DNA of 64,000 nt, taken from contig CANLLN010000015.1 of NCBI GenBank assembly GCA_947491945.1, positions 52,375-116,374 on the forward strand, written 5' to 3'. Source of the DNA: an uncultured Carboxylicivirga sp. (GTDB taxonomy: Bacteria; Bacteroidota; Bacteroidia; Bacteroidales; Marinilabiliaceae). The position numbers and the translations under genes are program-made. Positions 37,307 to 45,561 of the stretch are shown one piece after another; position 1 is the stretch's first letter, and each line of letters starts with the position of its first letter. The notes under the pieces were generated by a model. It had not been told where the DNA came from and made no database searches. It saw only the letters and a program-made list of their open reading frames with translations.

Positions 37307-37645
37307 TTAGTCAATGTTATCACGTATCTCCACCAATAAGTCGCGTATGTCTTTTAGTTTCGACACCACCTCGAAGTTATTAACGGTATCGTCGTGATTT
37401 TCTTTTAGTTTTTTCTGTGCGCCTTTCAGCGTCATGCCTTTTTCTTTCACCAGGTGAAAAATAAGGTGAAAGTTATCCACGTCTTTGGGTGTAAACAGGC
37501 GGTTTCCTTTTTTGTTTTTATGGGGTTTGATAATGTCAAACTCCTTCTCCCAAAAGCGGATTAGTGAGGTTTTGACATCAAACATGGCCGCCACTTCACC
37601 AATGGAATAGAACAATCTTTCTACTTTTTGTTCTTTGTAAGGCAT
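37307..37645 (-). CDS. MerR-family transcriptional regulator
   Basis: 112 residues: an N-terminal winged helix-turn-helix of MerR type (FYSIGEVAAMFDVKTSLIRFWEKEF, then the wing with NKKGNRLFTPKDVD) and a short dimerisation helix. It lacks the cysteines of metal-sensing MerR proteins and has no effector domain. It leads the operon with Nif3 and the zinc-ribbon protein, whose expression it probably controls. A promoter with a palindrome across its -33 element lies just upstream. Confidence 0.88.
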   Translation of the reverse strand: MPYKEQKVERLFYSIGEVAAMFDVKTSLIRFWEKEFDIIKPHKNKKGNRLFTPKDVDNFHLIFHLVKEKGMTLKGAQKKLKENHDDTVNNFEVVSKLKDIRDLLVEIRDNID

Positions 37646-37685
37646 GATATTTTATTTACTAGCTGGTTACGGAAAAGACGTATTA

Positions 37686-37717
37686 CAATAATAGCGGTAT
37701 TTTGGCGAAAAGCCAAA
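37686..37717 (-). promoter_or_regulatory. Promoter of the merR operon with palindromic operator
   Basis: On the minus strand, TTG (37714-37716), 20-bp spacer, then TATTATTG (37686-37693, 7 of 8 to TAnnTTTG). The perfect inverted repeat TTTGGC-GAAAA-GCCAAA (37701-37717) covers the -33 element and half the spacer, a good candidate site for the MerR protein itself. Confidence 0.5.
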
Positions 37718-37966
37718 TGGTGTGGGGCTATTGTGGTGTTGTTGCGTTCATGGTTGTAAATTGTATAATCAATGAAAACGCTAACATCTGTTGAGGCAAC
37801 CTCAAGTCCTTCACCTAGGGCGTGGTGATGGTGTGCGTCAAACTGCGTAAATAGTAATTACCAACTGGTCTATTGGAGGCTAAATTCGGTCCTCCATGAT
37901 TTTACCCTTGTGACAATTTACCATCGTGGTTCAAAATTGTATCTTTAACGGCAAAACAATACAGGT
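37718..37966. other. Divergent intergenic region, rest
   Basis: Rest of the 321-bp gap between merR and the CapA-like gene. A TATCTTTA near 37940 is a 7-of-8 match to the -7 element for the plus-strand gene; nothing else was recognised. Confidence 0.35.
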
Positions 37967-39085
37967 ATGTTCCGATTATCAATTATCACAATTATATCCA
38001 TTGTATTTAGCCTTCATTTACGTGCGCAGCATAGCGATGGATTGTCCTTTATTGGTGTGGGCGATATGATGCTGGGCACCCATTTCCCCGAGGAGCACTA
38101 CCTTCCACCCAACGATGATCCCTGGCCTTTGCTGGAAGCTGTGGTACCTGTATTTGCCAATGCCGATGTGGTGTTTGGTAACCTGGAGGGTGCCTTTCTG
38201 GATGAAGGTGAGGTATTTAAGCGTTGCAAAGATCTGAGTAAATGCTATGCCTTTAAAACACCAACCCGTTATGCTCCTGTATTACAACGTGTAGGTTTTG
38301 ATTTTTTGAGTGTGGCCAATAATCATATCCGCGACTTTGGCCCGGCCGGCCTGATGACAACACGCCGCTTGCTGGATAGCCTGGATATTGCCTTCGCCGG
38401 CCTGGTGGACAAGCCTTCAGTGGTGAAGGTGATCAATGGTAAAACCATTGGTATGTGTGCCTTTGCTCCCAATACGGGAACGGCTAAGATCGGCGATGTG
38501 GCAGGGGCTGTGCGCATTGTTGAAGCGCTTGAGTCAAGCTGCGATTATGTAATTGTATCTTTTCATGGGGGAGCTGAGGGGAAGGATCATCAGCATGTTA
38601 CGCGCGAGACAGAAATGTTCTACGGTGAGAATCGTGGTAATGTGTATGCCTTTGCCCATGCGGTTGTAGATGCTGGTGCCGATATGGTTTTTGGTCATGG
38701 GCCGCATGTGCCAAGGGCTATCGAAATATACAATAATCGTTTTATCGCTTATAGCCTTAGTAACTTTTGTACCTATAGCCGTTTTAATATTAGCGGCGCC
38801 AATGGTCTGTCGCCTGTGGTGCAGATATGGACCAACAGCGACGGCTCTTTTGTGCGGGGCAAGGTGCATGCCTTTCGCCAGCAGCGTGGCCATGGTACCT
38901 TTTATGATGCGGGCAAAGCGGTGGTGTATAAAATGCGCGACCTTACCCGAATGGATTTCCCGGAGCTTAACCACCGTCTTGTATTTGATGATGATGGTGA
39001 TTTTTATATGCCCTTTGAGCAGATTTTGCAGACGCGCGGACTTGATTTGCCTGTCATTACAGTGGCTGTTCCTTCGCTATTATAG
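37967..39085 (+). CDS. CapA-family protein
   Basis: 372 residues with signal peptide (MFRLSIITIISIVFSLHLRA, cut before QHSDG) and a metallophosphatase-like CapA fold: FIGVGDMMLG, FGNLEGAF, FLSVANNHIRDFG, VSFHGGAEGKD and MVFGHGPHVPRAIE supply the expected Asp/Asn/His residues. CapA in Bacillus anthracis is needed for poly-gamma-glutamate capsule export; most Bacteroidota homologues, including lone ones like this with no capB or capC near, have unknown roles. It is convergent with the symporter gene downstream. Confidence 0.88.
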   Translation: MFRLSIITIISIVFSLHLRAQHSDGLSFIGVGDMMLGTHFPEEHYLPPNDDPWPLLEAVVPVFANADVVFGNLEGAFLDEGEVFKRCKDLSKCYAFKTPTRYAPVLQRVGFDFLSVANNHIRDFGPAGLMTTRRLLDSLDIAFAGLVDKPSVVKVINGKTIGMCAFAPNTGTAKIGDVAGAVRIVEALESSCDYVIVSFHGGAEGKDHQHVTRETEMFYGENRGNVYAFAHAVVDAGADMVFGHGPHVPRAIEIYNNRFIAYSLSNFCTYSRFNISGANGLSPVVQIWTNSDGSFVRGKVHAFRQQRGHGTFYDAGKAVVYKMRDLTRMDFPELNHRLVFDDDGDFYMPFEQILQTRGLDLPVITVAVPSLL

Positions 39086-39152
39086 CCGGAACAGTACAGA
39101 ATGCCTGCATGATTTCTTTTCCTGCTTAAATACCAAACAGGAAACTATTGCA

Positions 39153-40580
39153 TTAAGGCTTTCGCTTCCTGATCAGCAAAAGGCCGATGAAGGTGATTAG
39201 CCCGTTATATATCAGCTTTTCGAATCCCATGGTGAAATGAGCATCCAGAAAGCCAATGATAATTGGTGAGACCAGTGCGATGAGGGGCACCCAGGCATCG
39301 CGCAGCTTCCATTTGGTGAAGAGTCCAAAGGCGTAAAGACCCAACAGTGGTCCGTAAGTATAGCCGGCCAGGTTAAATACCGTGCTGATTACGCTGTCGT
39401 TGTTAAAGGCTTTGAAGATAAGAATAACGACGGCTAGCACCAGGCTAAAGGCAATGTGAACACGGAAACGGGTCTTCTTGGCTTTTTCTGCACTTTTCTT
39501 TTCCACATTCAGTATGTCCACCGAGAATGAAGTGGTGAGAGAGGTGAGGGCCGAATCAGCACTGGAATAAGCGGCTGCTACCAGCCCCAGCATAAAAAAG
39601 ATGCCAACGACCTTGGGTAGATAGCCTCCTGTGGCAATGATGGGAAATAAATCGTCGTTGCTGGCCGGTAATGGAATGCCCTGATTGGCGGCAAACATAA
39701 ACAGCAGCACCCCCAGGCTTAGGAACAAGAGGTTGACGGGCACAAAAGAGAGGCCATACCAGTGCATGTTTTTCTGTGCGTCTTTCAGGTTGCGGCAGGT
39801 CAGGTTTTTCTGCATCATATCCTGATCAAGCCCCGTCATTACTATGGTGATAAAAGCGCCGGAAAAGAATTGCTTCACAAAATGCTGTTTCGACGACCAG
39901 TCTTCAAACTCAAATACCTGCGACAGGTCACTGCCGGCAACAGCTTTGATCATGCCGCCAAAAGAAAGGTCAAGGGTTCGTGCAACCACCACCACGGTGA
40001 TGCCCACGCTAAGCAGCATAAATAGGGTTTGTAGGGTATCGGTCCAGATAATGGTTTTGATACCGCCCCTAAAGGTGTAGAGCCAGATGAGTAATATGGT
40101 GACCAATACGGTGATTTCAAAAGATATATTGAAGGCATTGAAGACCGTTATTTGCAGTACGTTGGCCATCAGGTAGAGGCGGGCGGCAGCGCCAATGGTG
40201 CGCGACAGGAGGAAGAGAGCAGCACCGGATTTATAAGACCAAAAGCCAAAGCGATCTTCCAGGTAAGTATAAATGGAAGTGAGGTTCAGACGGTAGTAAA
40301 GGGGGAGTAAGATGTGGGCAATTACCAGATAACCCAGAAAATAACCCATTACCATTTGCATGTAAGTGAGCCCTGTTGAGCCGACCCATCCGGGCACCGA
40401 AATAAAGGTAACGCCCGACAGAGAGGCGCCAATCATGCCAATGGACACAATGTACCAGGGAGACTGCTTATTGCCCCTGAAAAAGGTATCGTTATCAGCT
40501 TTTTTACTGGTTACAAATGAAATCAGGATGAGTAGGCCGAAGTATCCGCCAATGATAGCTGCAATGTGTGCTGGATTCAT
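39153..40580 (-). CDS. Sodium/solute symporter (SSS family)
   Basis: 475 residues, about 13 membrane spans. The first span and the following stretch NTFFRGNKQSPWYIVSIGMIGASLSG match the sodium-site region of SSS transporters (LeuT fold), and the late YSSADSALTSLTTSF with the Ser/Thr pair fits the second half of the Na+ site. The substrate cannot be deduced; sugar, sialic acid or carboxylate transporters are possible. No operon partner. It converges with the CapA-like gene across 67 bp that hold only a weak TTTCCTG/CAGGAAA hairpin. Confidence 0.9.
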   Translation of the reverse strand: MNPAHIAAIIGGYFGLLILISFVTSKKADNDTFFRGNKQSPWYIVSIGMIGASLSGVTFISVPGWVGSTGLTYMQMVMGYFLGYLVIAHILLPLYYRLNLTSIYTYLEDRFGFWSYKSGAALFLLSRTIGAAARLYLMANVLQITVFNAFNISFEITVLVTILLIWLYTFRGGIKTIIWTDTLQTLFMLLSVGITVVVVARTLDLSFGGMIKAVAGSDLSQVFEFEDWSSKQHFVKQFFSGAFITIVMTGLDQDMMQKNLTCRNLKDAQKNMHWYGLSFVPVNLLFLSLGVLLFMFAANQGIPLPASNDDLFPIIATGGYLPKVVGIFFMLGLVAAAYSSADSALTSLTTSFSVDILNVEKKSAEKAKKTRFRVHIAFSLVLAVVILIFKAFNNDSVISTVFNLAGYTYGPLLGLYAFGLFTKWKLRDAWVPLIALVSPIIIGFLDAHFTMGFEKLIYNGLITFIGLLLIRKRKP

Positions 40581-40727
40581 CTTATTAAGGATTTGTTCGG
40601 CACGAAGATAAAAGATTACCCGGAAAGTTTGTATGACAAAAGTAGGTAATATTAATCAGTGGGGATGTAATTGCTGCGTCATCAAAGCATTTTGATGATT
40701 ATTTTGGAAGTATTACATGTCATACAT

Positions 40728-41114
40728 CTACAGTCCCCGGCGATCGGCTACAATCATCAGGGCTTCTTCACGAATAATTACGGGCGGGTTAATCTGACGG
40801 ATCTGCAGGCTCTTAAGCCATCCGGCTACCTCACGCTCTTTCAGGGTAAACAGAATCTCGCGAAACTGTTCAATCTGCTCGTCAGTATAACTTGTGGCAG
40901 CACGTCCGGCATAGCTGTCCAGCTCTTCATCCTCGTAATATTCTGCTTTGTCGCTGCTACTTAGTAAGCTGTCGGCTTCGCACACCTCGTGTGCCCCACA
41001 GCAATCGTCAGCAATCACCACAGGTTCTTCATCCTGCTCGCCTTCTTTGGACTTTCGGGTAAAAATGAAAGCCACAATTAAGGCTACTACTATAGCTCCC
41101 AGTAAGTAAATCAT
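40728..41114 (-). CDS. Small membrane protein with CCGAHEVCE motif
   Basis: 128 residues. One N-terminal membrane span (2-18), an acidic linker, then the motif DCCGAHEVCE (about 37-46), which offers three Cys plus a His and could bind metal, followed by a conserved acidic helical region (YYEDEELDSYAGRAATSYTDEQIEQFREIL) and a C-terminal REREVAGWLKSL-type helix. Homologues with the same CC(G/Q)xHxVCE motif and EYYxDEELDxxAGR block exist in Bacteroidota and are sometimes loosely called phospholipase; I see no lipase motif. Function unknown. It is on the same strand as the ars operon but 98 bp downstream, past an inverted repeat. Confidence 0.7.
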   Translation of the reverse strand: MIYLLGAIVVALIVAFIFTRKSKEGEQDEEPVVIADDCCGAHEVCEADSLLSSSDKAEYYEDEELDSYAGRAATSYTDEQIEQFREILFTLKEREVAGWLKSLQIRQINPPVIIREEALMIVADRRGL

Positions 41115-41146
41115 GCTGCAAAAATATAAATAAGTCAGAAGTTATT

Positions 41147-41192
41147 GGTCAGTAGTCAGTAGTTTAACATTCTTTACCACTGACTACTGACC
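41147..41192. repeat. 14-bp inverted repeat between acr3 and the next gene
   Basis: GGTCAGTAGTCAGT (41147-41160) and ACTGACTACTGACC (41179-41192) are perfect reverse complements around 18 nt. Each arm is itself a short direct repeat of TCAGTAG. It may end the ars transcript, but no T run follows. Confidence 0.6.
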
Positions 41193-41212
41193 CTTAATCA
41201 ACAGTTTATTAT

Positions 41213-42244
41213 TTAATACTTCCATTTGTTAGCCAGGGCTACCAACGAAAGCATAACGGGTACTTCAACCAGCACGCCAACCACGGTTACGAGGGCAGCA
41301 GGCGACTGAAGACCGAATAGGGCAATAGCCACCGCCACGGCCAGTTCAAAAAAGTTACTGGCACCAATCATGGCGGCCGGTGAACATACCGCGTGTGGTA
41401 ATTTTAGCTGGCGACCGCTTATCCAGGCAATAAAAAAGATAAAGTAGGTTTGAATAATCAGAGGCACCGCAATGAGCAGGATGATAAAGGGCTGACTGGT
41501 GATGTTATGCCCCTGAAAGGCAAATAAGAGCACCAGTGTGGCCAGTAGGGCAAAGATGCTAAGCGGTTTAAATTTTGGTAAAAAGCTTTCGGTAAACCAG
41601 GTCTCTCCGCGCCTGCGAATGAGTGCGCGATTGGTTAGGGTACCGGCCAATAGGGGTACCACCACAAAAATAACCACGCTGCTTACCAGCGTATCATAGG
41701 GGATGATCACATTAGTAATGCCGAGCAGTAAACCCACCAAAGGAACAAAGGCCACCAGAATAATCAGGTCGTTAACAGATACCTGCACCAGGGTGTAGTT
41801 GGGGTCGCCATTGGTCAGGTACGACCATACAAAGACCATGGCCGTGCAGGGAGCAGCCCCTAAAAGAATAGCACCGGCTATGTATTCCCCGGCCTGCTCC
41901 GGTGCAATAAATGCTCCGTATAATTTTGTAAAGAAAACCCAGGCGAAAAAGGCCATGCTGAAGGGTTTAATCAGCCAGTTAACGATCAGTGTCAGGATAA
42001 TGCCCTTGGGGCGTTTCCCCACATTTTTGATGCTTGAGAAATCGACTTGCAGCATCATGGGGTAAATCATGAGCCACACGAGTAGCGCCACCAGAATATT
42101 AACGCCTGCAATTTCAAGGCCGCTGAGGAGGCTTACAGTTTTGCCAAAGAAATGGCCGATTAAAATACCTGCGCTTATACACAGCGCTACCCAAAGGGTG
42201 AGATATTTTTCGAAGAAGCCGATTTGTTTCTTTTCTTGTGTCAT
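41213..42244 (-). CDS. acr3: Arsenite efflux transporter (ACR3 family)
   Basis: 343 residues with about ten membrane spans. The conserved ACR3 features are visible: the early MIYPMMLQVDFSS block, the catalytic-type Cys in GAAPCTAMVFVWS and the later SPAAMIGASNFFELAVAVA with its conserved Glu. It expels As(III) (and possibly Sb(III)) using the proton gradient, and completes the arsR-arsC-acr3 operon by exporting the product of ArsC. Its start is 78 bp after the arsC stop. Confidence 0.95.
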   Translation of the reverse strand: MTQEKKQIGFFEKYLTLWVALCISAGILIGHFFGKTVSLLSGLEIAGVNILVALLVWLMIYPMMLQVDFSSIKNVGKRPKGIILTLIVNWLIKPFSMAFFAWVFFTKLYGAFIAPEQAGEYIAGAILLGAAPCTAMVFVWSYLTNGDPNYTLVQVSVNDLIILVAFVPLVGLLLGITNVIIPYDTLVSSVVIFVVVPLLAGTLTNRALIRRRGETWFTESFLPKFKPLSIFALLATLVLLFAFQGHNITSQPFIILLIAVPLIIQTYFIFFIAWISGRQLKLPHAVCSPAAMIGASNFFELAVAVAIALFGLQSPAALVTVVGVLVEVPVMLSLVALANKWKY

Positions 42245-42322
42245 AACGAAGAATTACAAAGCGAAAAGCCCGATGGTCGCAAAAGGCTATGCATCAGGCT
42301 GATCAACGTTTTTAGCTTTACA

Positions 42323-42742
42323 TTATTTTTTAATATTCTCGGTATAAAACTGGAAGAAAGCCTCCTTGATTTCATCGCGAACCCGGTGAAATTCACTCAT
42401 GATAAATTCTTCGCTTCCCTGGGCATGAGACGGATCATCGAAGCCAATGTGGACACGGTGCTTCACATCGCCTGTAAAGGCCGGGCATGATTCATTGGCA
42501 CCGCCACAAACGGTGATTACATAGTCCCATTTCTCATTGAGGTATTTATTGACTGAATCGGAAGAATGGCCGCTGATGTCAATACCAATTTCCTGCATCA
42601 CCTCAACGGCTTTGGCGTTTAACTTACCCGATGCTTCGGTACCGGCTGAATATACTTCGATGTTTTTATCAAATGACTGTAAAAAGCCATGGGCCATTTG
42701 GCTGCGGCAGCTATTGCCGGTGCATAAAATTAAAACTCTCAT
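42323..42742 (-). CDS. arsC: Arsenate reductase (thioredoxin-coupled, LMW-phosphatase type)
   Basis: 139 residues. The P-loop CTGNSCRS gives Cys7 and Arg13, and the two later Cys in TVCGGANESCP are Cys79 and Cys86, mirroring Cys10, Cys82 and Cys89 of S. aureus ArsC. It therefore should reduce As(V) to As(III) with thioredoxin as electron donor, not glutaredoxin. Second gene of the ars operon, 19 bp after arsR. Confidence 0.95.
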   Translation of the reverse strand: MRVLILCTGNSCRSQMAHGFLQSFDKNIEVYSAGTEASGKLNAKAVEVMQEIGIDISGHSSDSVNKYLNEKWDYVITVCGGANESCPAFTGDVKHRVHIGFDDPSHAQGSEEFIMSEFHRVRDEIKEAFFQFYTENIKK

Positions 42743-42761
42743 TGTGTTGTTTATTAATCTA

Positions 42762-43100
42762 TTAACATTTGTTTTGTTGAAGGGGCAACTCGTTTAGGCA
42801 ATTGCAGAAGCTAAGGCCTTGTGCCTGAAGTTGCTCTATGCCTTTGGGATTGAGGCAATAGTTGGTTTTTGCTCCGCATGTAGTGCCCTTAATAAGACCG
42901 GCTTTCTTTAGTTCGGTGAGGTGTTGCTTAATGGTTGTGCGGCTTAGGGGTATAATTTCCGACAGATCGCCTGAGTAGCAGGTATTGCGTGCGCCTAAAA
43001 ACTGAAGTATTTGCAGGCGCGCCGGGTGACCCAGGGCTTTAAACAGTTGGGCCAGATCCTGCAATTGATCTTCAAAAAGTTCTGTTTTGGCTTGTGACAT
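42762..43100 (-). CDS. arsR: ArsR/SmtB-family arsenic-responsive repressor
   Basis: 112 residues with start at 43100 (MSQAKTELFEDQL). A longer frame reaches 43130, but that would start inside the first operator. Winged helix-turn-helix: LFKALGHPARLQILQFL, then the recognition helix LSRTTIKQHLTELKKAGLI and wing. Cysteines lie at 41 (NTCYSGD, the usual position of the As(III) site in helix 3), 75 and 82 (TTCGAKTNYCL), 99, 101 and 112, so the metal site is laid out differently from the classical CVC. It should repress its own operon until arsenite binds. Confidence 0.93.
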   Translation of the reverse strand: MSQAKTELFEDQLQDLAQLFKALGHPARLQILQFLGARNTCYSGDLSEIIPLSRTTIKQHLTELKKAGLIKGTTCGAKTNYCLNPKGIEQLQAQGLSFCNCLNELPLQQNKC

Positions 43101-43110
43101 GCTTTTAATT

Positions 43111-43154
43111 TTGACGTAAAAATACGTCAAATCAAAATGACGTAAAAATACGTC
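43111..43154. promoter_or_regulatory. Two identical ArsR operators
   Basis: GACGTAAAAATACGTC occurs twice, at 43113-43128 and 43139-43154, 26 bp apart centre to centre; the first is extended to a 20-bp palindrome TTGACGTA...TACGTCAA. Each also contains a TATTTTTA that is close to TAnnTTTG on the minus strand, so bound ArsR would cover the promoter. Confidence 0.8.
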
Positions 43155-43173
43155 GCGTTAATTTTTCGTTAAT

Positions 43174-43198
43174 AAAAAAAGGGAAGCCAACGCTTCCC
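43174..43198 (-). terminator. Terminator of trpS
   Basis: Minus strand GGGAAGC, loop GTTG, GCTTCCC, then TTTTTTT, 26 bp after the trpS stop. It separates trpS from the ars promoter. Confidence 0.88.
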
Positions 43199-43224
43199 TC
43201 ATCTTTATACTTTTTTGATCTGCT

Positions 43225-44310
43225 TTAGATATTCATGTTCATGGCAGCGCGTACCTCTTCCAGTGTGTTTTGCGCCATGTTGCGCGCTACATCAATGCCT
43301 TCGCGCAGGATGCTTCTCACAAAATCATGATCATTTTCGAGCTGTGTGCGACGCTGACGGATGTCTTTAAAATGCTCATTAATGGCCTCGGTAACTACCT
43401 GTTTAAGCTTACCGGCGCCCTGATCGCCTATGGCTGCTGCCAGTGTCTCGGGTGACTGCCCTGAGGCAAGGCCGGCAATACGCAGTAGGTTGGCTACCTC
43501 AGGACGGTTGATGGGGTCGTAAGTGATCAAACGTTCTGAATCAGTTTTGGCCGACTTTACCGCTTTCATGGTTTCGTCTTCTGTAGCTCTTAACATGATG
43601 GTGTTGTTACGGCTCTTGCTCATCTTCTGGCCACCATCCAGCCCTAGTATCATGGGTGTTTCACTTAACAAACCAGTTGGTTCTCTGAAAACACGGGCTT
43701 TAAATTTCTTGTTGAAGCGCTTGGCAATATTACGTGTCAGTTCAATGTGGGGCAGCTGATCTTTACCCACCGGCACCACATCGCCTTTACAGAACAAGAT
43801 GTCGGCCGCCTGATGAACCGGGTAGGTGTACATGCCTGCATTAATTACATTTTGCCCCGATGCCTGAATCTCTTCCTTAATGGTTGGGTTTTTGCTCAGT
43901 TCAGCGTTGGATACCAGCGACAGGAAGGGTACCAATAGTTGGTTTAGCTCCGGAATATGGCTGTGCGGAAATATGTGCGTTTTAAACTGATGCGGGTCTA
44001 GCCCACATGCCAGGTAGTCGATGGTTAGCTCCAGTACATATTTCGAAATGTCTTTAAATACATCCCTGTCGGTAAGTACCTGATAATCGGCAATTACAAT
44101 ATAGGTCTCAACGCCTAAGTTTTGCAGGCGCACACGGTTGTGCAAGGAGCCAAAATAGTGGCCAATGTGAAGGTTACCGGTGGGGCGGTCGCCCGTTAAT
44201 ACACGGTGTTTACCAGGATTAATTTGCAAGTCTGCTTCCAATGCCTTACTCTTCTCAACGGCCCGTTCAAACGATGCGTTGATTGCTTCAGTTATATTTT
44301 CTTCTGCCAT
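43225..44310 (-). CDS. trpS: Tryptophanyl-tRNA synthetase
   Basis: 361-residue class I synthetase for tRNA-Trp. The HIGH-type motif GNLHIGHYFG (about 45-54) and the KMSKS motif (GGQKMSKSRNN, about 223-233) are intact, together with the DVVPVGKDQLPHIELTR block. It has an N-terminal extension of about 35 residues (helical and acidic) compared with the common about 330-residue form, as in other Bacteroidota. Transcribed alone, with a clear terminator. Confidence 0.96.
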   Translation of the reverse strand: MAEENITEAINASFERAVEKSKALEADLQINPGKHRVLTGDRPTGNLHIGHYFGSLHNRVRLQNLGVETYIVIADYQVLTDRDVFKDISKYVLELTIDYLACGLDPHQFKTHIFPHSHIPELNQLLVPFLSLVSNAELSKNPTIKEEIQASGQNVINAGMYTYPVHQAADILFCKGDVVPVGKDQLPHIELTRNIAKRFNKKFKARVFREPTGLLSETPMILGLDGGQKMSKSRNNTIMLRATEDETMKAVKSAKTDSERLITYDPINRPEVANLLRIAGLASGQSPETLAAAIGDQGAGKLKQVVTEAINEHFKDIRQRRTQLENDHDFVRSILREGIDVARNMAQNTLEEVRAAMNMNI

Positions 44311-44543
44311 CTGGACTTATTTAAACAACGATATGTAATCTAATTTCTTAATAAAGAGCTGCAAAAATGGCGAAAATTGTGATGACTTGAAAATTATTTA
44401 AGTGGGAAGTACTTTAACTTAGGCTCAAGAACCGAGATGATTAATATGGAGTAAGATAAAAAATATGATGCAGATGACTGCTTATAATTTCGCGGCGACT
44501 AGCCTTTTCTGCTGTATCAATACTTTTATAACTTACTACTTCT

Positions 44544-44990
44544 TTACCGAAACCAATTGATGATTTCAAGGGTGAGAAGTGCCCAAATAGCATAACGCAT
44601 ATGTTTACCAATCAGCATGCCAAAGGCAGCCAGCCATACATTTACTTTTAGCAGGCCCAGCAGTACGGCAATAACATCGCCAATGCCCGGTAGCCAGCAG
44701 AAAAAGGCAATCCACATTTCTTTACCGGCAATGCGCTTTTGTGTTTTCTCAATTTGACTTGGGCGAATACGCAGATATTTCTCTATCCACTGGGTTTTGC
44801 CCAGATAACCCAGTCCGTAGGAGCTCATACCCCCCAGCCAGTTGCCCAGGGTGGCCAGTGTAAGGCACCAGTAGAGGTTGTAGTTGGAAGCCAACATACC
44901 CGAGAGGAGAGCCTCCGAGCTAAAGGGTACCACTGTGGCCGCCAGAAAGGAGGCCAGGAAAAGTGCCAAATATCCTGATTCAAATAGCAT
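44544..44990 (-). CDS. YqaA/DedA-like small membrane protein
   Basis: 148 residues from the ATG at 44990 (MLFESGYLALFLASFLAATVVPFSSE); the frame continues 21 bp upstream to a TTG that I do not use. About four membrane spans. The PFSSEALL, GNWLGGMSSYGLGYLGK and CWLPGIGDVIAVLLGL blocks match the SNARE-associated/DedA-like YqaA group, whose members influence membrane lipid balance. Function in this organism unknown; it has no operon partner. Confidence 0.85.
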   Translation of the reverse strand: MLFESGYLALFLASFLAATVVPFSSEALLSGMLASNYNLYWCLTLATLGNWLGGMSSYGLGYLGKTQWIEKYLRIRPSQIEKTQKRIAGKEMWIAFFCWLPGIGDVIAVLLGLLKVNVWLAAFGMLIGKHMRYAIWALLTLEIINWFR

Positions 44991-45110
44991 TGATCTTGTT
45001 TTAGCCTGCAAAAGTAAGAAAATTAAGGGTTTGGCAAGATTTTTTTTCGCGCTGCATCCGTTTATTGGTGCGGCTTTTGAAGATTGAGTTGAGTATTCAC
45101 TAGAAAAAAT

Positions 45111-45155
45111 ATGGTACTATGTATTGCATAGAACCATACAATGACCGTATATTTG
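45111..45155 (+). promoter_or_regulatory. Promoter of the padR-pspC operon with palindromic operator
   Basis: TTG (45124-45126), 21-bp spacer, TATATTTG (45148-45155, exact -7). The palindrome ATGGTACTATG-TATTG-CATAGAACCAT (45111-45137, one mismatch pair) is centred on the TTG, so a bound repressor would block -33 recognition. Confidence 0.7.
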
Positions 45156-45216
45156 TAATGCCTAATTCATTGTTTAGGATAGTATTTTGAATGTATAACT
45201 TTATAAACCGGAGATA

Positions 45217-45561
45217 ATGAAAGTAGAAAATGCCAAAGCGCAAATGCGGAAGGGGGTACTGGAATATTGTATCCTGCTTATTTTGTCCAAGGGCGATGCC
45301 TATGCCTCCGACATCATTAAGCAGCTGAAAGAGGCCCGTATGATTGTGGTGGAAGGCACGCTGTACCCGCTGCTTACGCGCCTTAAGAACGCTCAGCTGT
45401 TGAGCTATCGCTGGGAAGAATCAACGCAGGGGCCACCGCGTAAATATTACGCACTGAGCGATGATGGAAGAGCTTTTCTGGGCGAAATGGATGCCTCGTG
45501 GCAGGCACTGGTCAGTGCCGTTGAACTGATACATCAAACCAATAAAGAAGCTGAGTCATGA
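45217..45561 (+). CDS. PadR-family transcriptional regulator
   Basis: 114 residues, the short PadR class with only a winged helix-turn-helix and a C-terminal dimerisation helix. Seen: LEYCILLILSKGDAYASDIIKQL, VVEGTLYPLLTRLKNAQLLSYRWEE and GPPRKYYALSDDGRAFL, the standard PadR blocks. Its stop codon overlaps the start of the first PspC gene by 4 bp, so it is translationally coupled and very likely controls this operon through the palindrome at 45111-45137. Confidence 0.92.
   Translation: MKVENAKAQMRKGVLEYCILLILSKGDAYASDIIKQLKEARMIVVEGTLYPLLTRLKNAQLLSYRWEESTQGPPRKYYALSDDGRAFLGEMDASWQALVSAVELIHQTNKEAES

Noticed and set aside
39117..39144. TTTTCCTG/CAGGAAA hairpin between the convergent CapA and symporter genes
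   Set aside because: Seven paired bases, no T run and weak stacking; too weak to call as a terminator.
43101..43130. Ten extra N-terminal codons of arsR
   Set aside because: They read through the first operator palindrome; the ATG at 43100 gives the normal family start.
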